Of a stretch of DNA of 64,000 bases, positions 8,205 to 15,346 are shown one piece after another. Every line of letters begins with the position of its first letter. Position 1 is the stretch's first letter. Origin of the DNA: Myxococcales bacterium. Lineage in GTDB: Bacteria > Myxococcota_A > Polyangia > Polyangiales > Polyangiaceae. Below the pieces are notes generated by a model. The model ran no database searches. It saw only the letters and a program-made list of their open reading frames with translations, and had not been told where the DNA came from. The stretch covers positions 62,001 to 126,000 of the forward strand of contig SECP01000048.1 in assembly GCA_004193285.1 (NCBI GenBank). The letters are read 5' to 3'. Made by a program: the position numbers and the translations under genes.

Positions 8205-8405
8205 ATGAGCGAGAACAAAGGTAAGCCGTCCCAACAGAAAGCAGACGAGCGCAAGGAACGCGAGACGAACACCTCTCCGTCCGCCGCGCGCACCGTCCAC
8301 CGCCTGGACCGCAGCCGCGGGGACGAAAAAGGAGGTAAGGGCGACTCGGTCAAGAGCCGCGCGACGGCTGCGAAAGCCGAGGTTCGGCGGCGGCCCGGCG
8401 GTTAG
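8205..8405 (+). CDS. Small highly charged hypothetical protein
   Basis: The product is 66 aa, extremely hydrophilic and rich in Lys, Arg, Glu and Ser, so probably disordered. A near-perfect Shine-Dalgarno (AGAAGGAGA) sits 4-5 nt before the ATG, which is strong support for translation. Its TAG stop interlocks with the TAA stop of the convergent MocA-like gene (bases 8402-8405). I see no known domain. It could be nucleic-acid-binding or stress-related, but that is a guess from composition. Confidence 0.65.
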   Translation: MSENKGKPSQQKADERKERETNTSPSAARTVHRLDRSRGDEKGGKGDSVKSRATAAKAEVRRRPGG

Positions 8406-9013
8406 TCGTGCGTTGAGGCGAACCGAGGCCGGAGGCGGCGCGCGGCTAGGTCCGCTGGAGTGTCGAAAGCAGTAGTCACGGCAGGGTCCTCCACGTCCAA
8501 CCAGCGCCGCCCAGCCTCTGCGCTTCTGAGGAGGTCCCGCAGGGTTCCGGAATAGCCATCCCGAAATTTTTGCAGCAGGCTCTGGAGCGCCACGACCGGG
8601 TGGCCTCCTCGACCCTGATACCGGGGCGTGGCGGCGTGCACGCCTGCAGCTGTGACGGCTTGCAGCAGGGCCTGGAGCGTCGCGAGCTGCACGGGTAGCG
8701 TGTCCACCGGGGCAACGACGACAGAGCGCTCCGGGCGAGGCGAAACGCTGCCCAGCGCAGCGCTGAGCGACTCCGCCATCGAGAACGTGTCTACCGTACA
8801 CAGCTGAGCTTCCGGCTGCGCCCCAAGCAATTCTTGCACCTGCCCGGCGATGGTGGCGCGCACGACCACCAGAATAGGGCGACAGCCCGCGCTTTGCAGG
8901 CGCTGTACGTGGGCCAGCACCAACGGCTTGCCGTCGATGACGAGCAGCGCCTTCGGCCCGCCCATCCGACGCCCCTCGCCGGCGGCGAGCACGATGCCGA
9001 GCGGCACTGTCAT
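8402..9013 (-). CDS. MocA/MobA-like molybdenum cofactor nucleotidyltransferase
   Basis: The product is 203 aa of the NTP-transferase fold. The N-terminal motif GIVLAAGEGRRMGGPKALL binds nucleotide and metal, and VAPVDTLPV corresponds to the second metal-binding motif. MocA adds CMP to molybdopterin, giving the cytosine-dinucleotide cofactor used by enzymes of the xanthine-dehydrogenase family. The ATG overlaps the stop of the molybdenum-binding subunit by 4 nt (ATGA), so it is very likely the dedicated maturation enzyme for that subunit. Confidence 0.88.
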   Translation of the reverse strand: MTVPLGIVLAAGEGRRMGGPKALLVIDGKPLVLAHVQRLQSAGCRPILVVVRATIAGQVQELLGAQPEAQLCTVDTFSMAESLSAALGSVSPRPERSVVVAPVDTLPVQLATLQALLQAVTAAGVHAATPRYQGRGGHPVVALQSLLQKFRDGYSGTLRDLLRSAEAGRRWLDVEDPAVTTAFDTPADLAARRLRPRFASTHD

Positions 9014-11319
9014 AGGGCCGTGAACGCCTTGCTGAGGGGCAGCTCTCGGACGCGGGCGCCCGTGAGCGCGAAGACCGCGTTCGCGATCGCGGGGGCAACG
9101 GGGGGCACGCCGGGCTCACCGACGCCGCCCGGCGCCGCGTCGCTCTCGACGATGTCGATGTGAATGCGCTTCGGCGCCTCCCCCATGCGCACGATGCGGC
9201 CGCCGCCGCGGAAGTTACTCTGCTCGACCGCGCCGTTCTTCATCGTGATGCCGCCGAACAGCGCGAGGCTCATACCGAAGACGATGGCGCCTTCCATCTG
9301 GGAACGCACTCGGTCCAGATTGACGACAGTACCCGCGTCGAAGGAGAGCCAAACCTCGTCGACGGCGAGCTTGCCTCCGGGCCCTTTCGCTACCGACACT
9401 ACGGCCGCGGCGTAGCTGAGAAAGCTGCGGTGAGCCGCGAGTCCGAGCGCCCGCCCGTCACGTTTGCGCTCCTGCCAGCGCGCCAAATGGGTCACTCGCT
9501 CCAGCACGTTGCGAAGCCGGCCCGCGTCGACAGGATGCCGATCGAGGGGCTGACCGTAGTTCTTCAGCTCCGCGACGCCGAGGTCGGCGAGGGACATCTT
9601 TCGGGGTGGCCCAATCAGCTCGAGCCACACGTCACGCGGGTCCGCGCGTCTCGCTTGAGCGAGCTCGTCCACGAACGAGCCAATCGAAAAAGATTGGAAG
9701 ATGTTGTAGACGGAGCGCAGCCAGCCGATGCGCGTGTGCGACTTCGCGTCGCAAACCTCTGCGCTGAAATGGGGAACCGCGAACGCGAGATCCAGCACGC
9801 CCTGCTGCAAGTCATCGGGCGCCGGGCCCGCCGAACTGCCGAAGAGGCTGCCGATCGACGGGAATGCCGTGCGGTGTCGCCAAGCCGTGACCCGACCGGC
9901 GCTATCGAGGCCTGCGGTCAAGCGGTTGGTGCTCACCGTGTTGACGTAGTCGTGCTGCACGTCGTCCGCGCGGGTGAACTGAACCCGAACGGGGGCGCGG
10001 ACGGCGCGCGACAGCAGCGCCGCCTCCGAGCAAAAGTCCGCTTTGGACTTCCTTCCGAAGCCGCCGCCGAGGAACGTGACGTGCACCTGCACGTTCTCCT
10101 CGGAAATCCCGAGGGCCCGCGCGACCTCGGTGCGCGCGGCTTGCGGATTCTGGGTCGGCGCCCAAACCTCGCACTTGTCGCCCTCGAACCTCGCGAGCGC
10201 AACCGGGGGCTCCATCGAGAGATGAGGCAAATGCGGGACGTGATACTCCGCCTCCACCACGCGCGCTGCTGCTTGCAGGGCGCGCTCCGTGTCCCCCACT
10301 CGCCGCACGACCTTTCCCGGCTTCGCAACCGATGCCGCGAGCTCGCCTCGGTACCGCTCGGAGTCGTAGGTCGCGTTGGGACCGTGATCCCAGACCACCT
10401 CGAGCGCGGCGCGCCCGCGCATGGCCGCCCACGTGTGATCGGCGACGACCGCGACGCCTCCCCAAGGTTGGAACTTGTAGGGGGGGCTCGGGTGCGGCAT
10501 CTCCGCCACGTACCGAACGCCCGGAATGGCAAGCGCGCGAGTGGCGTCGAAGCGAGCCACCCGGCCGCCCACGACTGGCGGCCGCTCGATGACGGCGGTG
10601 AGCATGCCTGGGAGCCGGACGTCCGCACCGAAGACCGCCTGACCCGTCACGTACGCGGGTGCGTCCAAGAGCGGCAGAGCCTTGCCCACGTTGACGAGCT
10701 CCGCGCGCGGGCGCAGCGTGACGTCTTTCTTGTCCGGGACCTTCAACTTCCCGGCCGCGATCGCCAGCTCGCCGAAGCCGAGCGAGCGCCGGGTCGGCAG
10801 GTGCGTGACGACGTGGTCTTTGGCCACGCACTGGTTTGCGGGCACGTTCCAGCGCTGGGCCGCGGCGGCCACGAGCATCATGCGCGCCGTCGCACCGACG
10901 AGGCGCATGTCTTCGTAGATGCCGCGGATGCTGTTCGAGCCGTCCGTATTCTGATCGCCGTATGCTTTGTCGCCGTCAGCTTGGCGGATGGTGACGCGCG
11001 CCATGACGGCTCCCAGCTCGTCCGCGATGAGCACGGGTAGCGAGCTGCGGATGCCTTGCCCCATCTCCGAGCGGTGGCACACGATGGTGACCGCGCCGTC
11101 CGGCCCCACGTGCACGAACACGTTGGGGTTCAGGCCGGGGGCCTTCGACTCCACGGCTTGAGACGCGGCGTCCGGCTTCGGGTGCGCAGAGTCGCCGGGC
11201 TCGTTCGTGGGTTTCTGGGCGGCGGCTGGCAAGCAGACGCCCACCGCCAGGCCACCGAGCGTGAGGCTGAGCCCGCGCAGCACCGCGCGCCGGGGAACGA
11301 CGAGATGCGCCGCGATCAC
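9010..11319 (-). CDS. Molybdopterin-binding large subunit of an IorB-type aldehyde/isoquinoline oxidoreductase
   Basis: A GTG start (GTGA overlap with the 2Fe-2S subunit stop) gives 769 aa. A twin-arginine export signal, RRAVLRGLSLTLGG, at the N-terminus is followed by two Mo-cofactor-binding aldehyde-dehydrogenase-type domains. Visible motifs are GQGIRSSLPVLIADELG, QNPQAARTEVARALG, FLGGGFGRKSKADF and the C-terminal GVGEPGVPPVAPAIANAVFALTG, whose GxGE holds the catalytic Glu. This is the IorB/one-polypeptide periplasmic subtype, which accepts electrons through 2Fe-2S clusters and passes them to cytochrome c. The substrate is unknown; aldehydes or N-heterocycles are typical. Confidence 0.92.
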   Translation of the reverse strand: MIAAHLVVPRRAVLRGLSLTLGGLAVGVCLPAAAQKPTNEPGDSAHPKPDAASQAVESKAPGLNPNVFVHVGPDGAVTIVCHRSEMGQGIRSSLPVLIADELGAVMARVTIRQADGDKAYGDQNTDGSNSIRGIYEDMRLVGATARMMLVAAAAQRWNVPANQCVAKDHVVTHLPTRRSLGFGELAIAAGKLKVPDKKDVTLRPRAELVNVGKALPLLDAPAYVTGQAVFGADVRLPGMLTAVIERPPVVGGRVARFDATRALAIPGVRYVAEMPHPSPPYKFQPWGGVAVVADHTWAAMRGRAALEVVWDHGPNATYDSERYRGELAASVAKPGKVVRRVGDTERALQAAARVVEAEYHVPHLPHLSMEPPVALARFEGDKCEVWAPTQNPQAARTEVARALGISEENVQVHVTFLGGGFGRKSKADFCSEAALLSRAVRAPVRVQFTRADDVQHDYVNTVSTNRLTAGLDSAGRVTAWRHRTAFPSIGSLFGSSAGPAPDDLQQGVLDLAFAVPHFSAEVCDAKSHTRIGWLRSVYNIFQSFSIGSFVDELAQARRADPRDVWLELIGPPRKMSLADLGVAELKNYGQPLDRHPVDAGRLRNVLERVTHLARWQERKRDGRALGLAAHRSFLSYAAAVVSVAKGPGGKLAVDEVWLSFDAGTVVNLDRVRSQMEGAIVFGMSLALFGGITMKNGAVEQSNFRGGGRIVRMGEAPKRIHIDIVESDAAPGGVGEPGVPPVAPAIANAVFALTGARVRELPLSKAFTAL

Positions 11320-11774
11320 GGAAGCTCCCCCGCCGCCTTTTTGATCGCGGCGCGGATGCGGGGATACGTCCCGCAGCGACAGAGATTGCCCGCCATGGAT
11401 TGGTCGATCTGCTCGTCCGTCGGGCGAGGGTGCTTCTTCAACAGACCTGCTGCCGTCATCAGTTGACCGGCCTGACAGAACCCGCATTGCGGCACCCCCA
11501 GCTCGGCCCACGCCTGCTGCAGCGGGTGAGTGCCGTCCGGCGAGAGCCCTTCTATGGTCAGCACCGCAGCCCCCGCGGCGCGGCGAATGGGGGTGACGCA
11601 GGACCGCACGACGTGCCCATCCAGATGGACGGTGCAGGCGCCGCAAAGCGCTTCACCACAGCCATACTTGGTGCCGGTGAGACTGAGCACGTCCCGCAGC
11701 ACCCAGAGGAGCGGCATTTCGGGATCGACGTCGAGACGATGCTCGGTGCCGTTGATGCGAACCGTGATGCTCAT
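11316..11774 (-). CDS. 2Fe-2S small subunit of molybdenum hydroxylase (IorA/CoxS type)
   Basis: The product is 152 aa. The plant-type ferredoxin cluster motif is visible as CGEALCGACTVHLDG plus the following Cys, and the second alpha-helical 2Fe-2S cluster as CGFCQAGQLM ... CRCGTYPRI. The ATG overlaps the stop of the diheme lipoprotein by 4 nt, and its own stop overlaps the start of the large subunit. It carries electrons from the Mo site to a cytochrome. With no Tat signal of its own it would be exported bound to the large subunit. Confidence 0.93.
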   Translation of the reverse strand: MSITVRINGTEHRLDVDPEMPLLWVLRDVLSLTGTKYGCGEALCGACTVHLDGHVVRSCVTPIRRAAGAAVLTIEGLSPDGTHPLQQAWAELGVPQCGFCQAGQLMTAAGLLKKHPRPTDEQIDQSMAGNLCRCGTYPRIRAAIKKAAGELP

Positions 11775-12400
11775 GGCCTTCGTCCTTCCGCCGGGCATTC
11801 GGCGCCTGCGTCTGCCCACGCGGCGATCAGAGCGCCGAACTGCTGCTGGGTGCCGGGCGCGGGCTCTCGATCGTGGCCCGGAGACCACCCCCAGCCGACC
11901 AGCTCGTCGTGCGCGTTGTGCTCGATGAGCTGCGCCATCGACTTGCCGCCGTTGCGCTTCGGGTCCTTCATTTGGTCGCAGATGTGGCGTGGCGTCTTTC
12001 CGACCCAAGCCATTTCGAGCGGCGCCAGGTGCCAATTCGGTGCGCCGGGAACGCGAGCATGCTCCAAGTTGCGATCTTGATGGCAACCAGAGCACTCCAT
12101 ACCGACCACGCCCCGATCTTCGGGTCCGCGAGTCACCGGTGGGTCGTGGAGGCGCCCGTCCATACCCTGCAGCGGCACGTCACCGTTCGGGTGACAGTTC
12201 GCGCACCGGGGGTGGAGTAGCACGCGGCTCGCTTCCAGAAACAGCGCGCTCGACCGCTCGCGCTCATCCGGAATGGCGGAGAATGCACTCACCGGCCTGA
12301 GCTCATTGCGCGCGGCGGGCGGAAGCTGCACGCGCGGCGGAGCGCCGCAAGCCGGCGACAGAAGCAAGAGAACGGAGAGAACGCACGAAATTTTCGCCAT
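11771..12400 (-). CDS. Diheme cytochrome c lipoprotein
   Basis: The product is 209 aa with a lipoprotein signal peptide (lipobox LSPAC, Cys18) and two heme-binding motifs, CANCH (66-70) and CSGCH (103-107). An ATG six codons upstream (12418) is possible; 12400 gives the tighter signal peptide. It is the first gene of the molybdenum-hydroxylase operon, so it probably accepts electrons from the 2Fe-2S subunit in the periplasm and hands them to the respiratory chain. Confidence 0.87.
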   Translation of the reverse strand: MAKISCVLSVLLLLSPACGAPPRVQLPPAARNELRPVSAFSAIPDERERSSALFLEASRVLLHPRCANCHPNGDVPLQGMDGRLHDPPVTRGPEDRGVVGMECSGCHQDRNLEHARVPGAPNWHLAPLEMAWVGKTPRHICDQMKDPKRNGGKSMAQLIEHNAHDELVGWGWSPGHDREPAPGTQQQFGALIAAWADAGAECPAEGRRP

Positions 12401-12603
12401 TTCGTTTCGAGGGCACATCCGCCGTAGCTGATGACCGCAGCCGCTGTGCGACCCTACGCCGCCGCTTCCAGGCGTGCAACGGGCCGCTTCGGTTGGCAGA
12501 AGGGCGCGGCGCGGTCACCGTAGCGCAACGCGCCACCTGGAGCGTTGTTGCATCGGCGACGAGGGGCGCTTACGCCATGAGCTCCTTTGCCCAGCGCGCC
12601 ACC

Positions 12604-13734
12604 ATGAATGACCATCCCTACCTGTTCGTCGACTCGCAACCGGAGCTGGAGCGGGCCGCGAACGCGCTCACCGCGTGTCCTCGTCTCTACCTCGACACCG
12701 AGTTCGAGAGTGGCCGAGGCCCGACGCGCCTTTGTTTGTTGCAAATCTCGTCCGGCGCCGAGATCTTCCTCGTCGACACCCTGAAGCTGCCCCGCCTGGA
12801 CCCGCTGACGGAGGTGTTCAGTCGCCCGGATACGGTGTGGGTCTTTCACGCCGGCCTGCAAGACTTGCCGCTGATCGAGCAGCGCCTCCACGTCCGCGCG
12901 TCCCAGCGCCTGTTCGATACGCAGGTGGCTTACTCGCTGGTCTCCGCCGAAAGCAATGTTTCGCTCGCGTACCTGCGCTACCAGCTGCTGGGGTCTCGCT
13001 GGGGCAAGGCGCATCAGGCCGACGACTGGCTCGCCCGCCCCCTCTCCGAGTCCCAGCTCCAGTATGCGGCGAGCGACGTGCGTGATCTTCCGGCTCTAAC
13101 CGAGCTGCTGCTGCAACGAGCCGACGCCAAGGACCGACGAGAGCTGGTGTTCGAGGCATCACGAGAGGCGCTCGGCTCTTCGCGCGAGCCCTCGCCACCC
13201 CTGACTCTCGAAAACTTTCGCAACGCTTGGCAGCTTGGCCCGGAGAGCCAGGCTGGTCTGCGTTTCCTCATCGGCTGGCACAACGCGCTTTCCAGCGAAG
13301 AAAAGCTCACCGCGCCGGACTTGAAGACCCTCACCGCGCTCGCCGCCCGCCTGCCGGAGACTCCGAGCGCGCTGGCGCGCATCAAAGGCGTTTCCGCAGG
13401 AGTCGTTCAACGCCACGGGGCGCATCTCGCGAAGGGCCTGACGAGCGCCGCGCGGCAGGCGACCGCCGCTGATTTCGTTCCTATCGAGCCGCTGCCATAC
13501 GCAACCTTCGTGGACCTCAGGCGAGACGCCTGGTTGGGTTTGCTCCGCGCCGAGGTCTGTGCGGCGCTGGAGTGCTCACCCGAGCACGTCTTGCCGCAGC
13601 GCACCCTCCGCGAGCTGAAAGCCAAGCTGCAAGAAGGACGCACCGCGCGGCTATCGACCGCGCTCCGCGGCTATCGCCAGCGCCTCCTGGGTGACGCGGT
13701 GGACGCGTTCTGCAACGACCACCCGCCGCCATAA
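12604..13734 (+). CDS. rnd: Ribonuclease D
   Basis: The product is 376 aa. The DEDD-y exonuclease domain is complete: Asp31 and Glu33 (YLDTEFES), Asp87 (HAGLQDLPLI), and Tyr154/Asp158 (QYAASDVRDL). HRDC-like helical domains follow (about 210-375). It trims the 3' ends of tRNA precursors and other structured RNAs. The ATG at 12604 best fits the family N-terminus; the ATG at 12577, with a GAGGGG upstream, would add nine residues. It stands alone, divergent from the molybdenum-hydroxylase operon. Confidence 0.93.
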   Translation: MNDHPYLFVDSQPELERAANALTACPRLYLDTEFESGRGPTRLCLLQISSGAEIFLVDTLKLPRLDPLTEVFSRPDTVWVFHAGLQDLPLIEQRLHVRASQRLFDTQVAYSLVSAESNVSLAYLRYQLLGSRWGKAHQADDWLARPLSESQLQYAASDVRDLPALTELLLQRADAKDRRELVFEASREALGSSREPSPPLTLENFRNAWQLGPESQAGLRFLIGWHNALSSEEKLTAPDLKTLTALAARLPETPSALARIKGVSAGVVQRHGAHLAKGLTSAARQATAADFVPIEPLPYATFVDLRRDAWLGLLRAEVCAALECSPEHVLPQRTLRELKAKLQEGRTARLSTALRGYRQRLLGDAVDAFCNDHPPP

Positions 13735-13812
13735 GGCCTGGCCGCAGCGGCTCCGAATGACCCGGTCCGGCGAAGGCGCCGGCTGGGCGCCGGAATGCCT
13801 TGAGACCATTTC

Positions 13813-13831
13813 GAGAATGATTCGCAATTTC
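13813..13831 (+). promoter_or_regulatory. Putative Fur box upstream of the siderophore-locus lipoprotein
   Basis: GAGAATGATTCGCAATTTC matches 13 of 19 positions of the classical Fur consensus. It shares the 14-mer CGAGAATGATTCGC with the box before the TonB receptor at 17519-17532. It lies about 80 nt upstream of the lipoprotein ATG. Confidence 0.6.
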
Positions 13832-13911
13832 ATTGACGACCCCCCACCTCAGGGGCAAAACCGGCGAGCTTTTGGCTCATTCACGGACGCCCGAGGCGAC
13901 GAAGGAAAGTC

Positions 13912-15285
13912 ATGTTCAAAGGTCGACAATCTCACTATCTCCTGATGTGCGGAGCCCTGGCGTTGAGCTCGATGGTCGCGTGCAGTGACGACGACGCCGA
14001 TGCGCCTGCAGAAGCTCAGGCCGGCGAAAGCTCCGGCGGGTCAGCCGGCAAAAGTGCGTCATCCGGCAAAAGCGGGGCCTCGAGCAGCGGCGGCACCGCC
14101 GGCGATGAGGCGGGCGGCAGCGACACCGCCGCCGGCGCGGGCGGTCAGGCGGCGGTCCCGATGGCGGAGGGCATCTACGTCGTTGGCTATTACGTCACGG
14201 TCCAGGACGAGTACATCGGCTACCTCTCGGTGACCGATGATCTCAGCGCGAGCGGTGGGGTGGACATCTCGCGGGCGGTAGAGTTTCCCGGCGACATGTC
14301 GTACGCCTCCCCGGGCAATGGGGTGATTTACGTGGGTCGCGGCAGCGCGCCGGTCATCGAGCGCTGGGTGCTCAGCACTGACAACGAGCTCGTGAAAGAC
14401 GGCGAAATGGGCCTGGCCCAGTACGGCATCGCCAGCGGCTTGGGCGGCCGGGATCCCTTCCATTTCTTGGCGGAGGATCGCGCGTACTTCATCGACGCCA
14501 AAACGCGCCAAGTCGTGATCTGGAATCCTCTGACGATGAAGACGATCGAGGCCTTCTCTCTAGATGGCTTCGCGGAGGGGGACCTGTTTACGAGCTTGAC
14601 CGTCGCCCACCGCGACCGCGACCGCGTCTTGGTCTCGGCTCGCTACTACCGCCCGGACGATACGGCCGCTTTGCTCACGCGCGTCGCCATCATCGACACG
14701 CTGACGGACGAGGTAAAGTACGTGGACGACGCACGCTGCGGCAACATCGCGTTCAAGGCCGTAGACAGCGAGCAGAACCTCTACCTCGCCAGTCACCCCG
14801 CTCAAGCGGCGGTGGCGGAGGTCGGCGCCGCCGGGGAGCCCGCGGCAGCCAGCTGCATCATCCGCATCAAGGCTTCCGAAAGTGAGTTCGACGCAGATTA
14901 CTACGTGGACCTGAGCGAGGTCACCGGAGCTCCCGCGGGCGGGCTCATGCAAGGCCCCGGTAACGAAGCGTTCGTGCTCAAGTACGCGGGCGAGGCCTTG
15001 ACCCTAGACAACTCCGCCAAGGCCCATACGCGGGCCGCGTGGGAGGTCAACCGCCTCACGCTCGGAGAGGAAGAAGCCACCGTCGAGGCCGTAGAGGGCA
15101 TCGAGCTGCAGTCGGCGTACGGCCTCGCCTTCAGCGCCAGCGTCGGCGGCGAGGACAAGCCGTTCATCATCACCGTCTCGGGCGACTTGGCCGCAGGTCA
15201 GTACCACGACGTGTCCGTGCCCGGTGAGCGGACCGGCGCGCTCGAGCTGCCGGGCTTCCCGGGCGCCGCCATCCTCGTCAAGTAG
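13912..15285 (+). CDS. Lipoprotein with beta-propeller-like domain (DUF4374-like) linked to siderophore uptake
   Basis: The product is 457 aa. A lipoprotein signal ends at SMVAC (Cys24), followed by a Ser/Gly/Ala-rich spacer to about residue 80 and then repeated blade-like strands (GIYVVGYYV, GYLSVTDDL, GVIYVGRGS, VIWNPLTMKTIEAF). This resembles the DUF4374 surface lipoproteins found beside TonB siderophore receptors in Bacteroidota, an assignment made from pattern only. The ribosome site is GAAGGA. It is convergent with the TonB receptor and preceded by its own Fur-like box, so it is probably an outer-membrane partner for ferric-siderophore capture. Confidence 0.7.
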   Translation: MFKGRQSHYLLMCGALALSSMVACSDDDADAPAEAQAGESSGGSAGKSASSGKSGASSSGGTAGDEAGGSDTAAGAGGQAAVPMAEGIYVVGYYVTVQDEYIGYLSVTDDLSASGGVDISRAVEFPGDMSYASPGNGVIYVGRGSAPVIERWVLSTDNELVKDGEMGLAQYGIASGLGGRDPFHFLAEDRAYFIDAKTRQVVIWNPLTMKTIEAFSLDGFAEGDLFTSLTVAHRDRDRVLVSARYYRPDDTAALLTRVAIIDTLTDEVKYVDDARCGNIAFKAVDSEQNLYLASHPAQAAVAEVGAAGEPAAASCIIRIKASESEFDADYYVDLSEVTGAPAGGLMQGPGNEAFVLKYAGEALTLDNSAKAHTRAAWEVNRLTLGEEEATVEAVEGIELQSAYGLAFSASVGGEDKPFIITVSGDLAAGQYHDVSVPGERTGALELPGFPGAAILVK

Positions 15286-15300
15286 CGGGGGAGGCGCTTC

Positions 15301-15337
15301 AGAGCGGCGCGGCGAGCTTCGGCTCGTCGCGCCCTCT
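15301..15337. terminator. Strong UUCG-loop hairpin between convergent lipoprotein and TonB receptor genes
   Basis: A 12-bp stem (15306-15317 with 15322-15333, one G-T pair) closes a TTCG tetraloop, extended by an outer AGAG/CTCT pairing. It lies 16 nt after the lipoprotein stop and 10 nt after the receptor stop on the other strand. No clear T-tract is present, so it may act as a bidirectional, stability-driven terminator. Confidence 0.75.
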
Positions 15338-15346
15338 GCCGCTCGT

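Noticed and set aside
9160..11040. Very long plus-strand reading frame opposite the molybdenum subunit
   Set aside because: It is Arg/His/Glu-rich antisense of a well-recognised enzyme; long spurious frames are expected at this GC content.
13735..13911. Small reading frame between rnd and the lipoprotein gene
   Set aside because: It runs through the Fur-like box and has no ribosome site; the stretch is better read as a promoter region.
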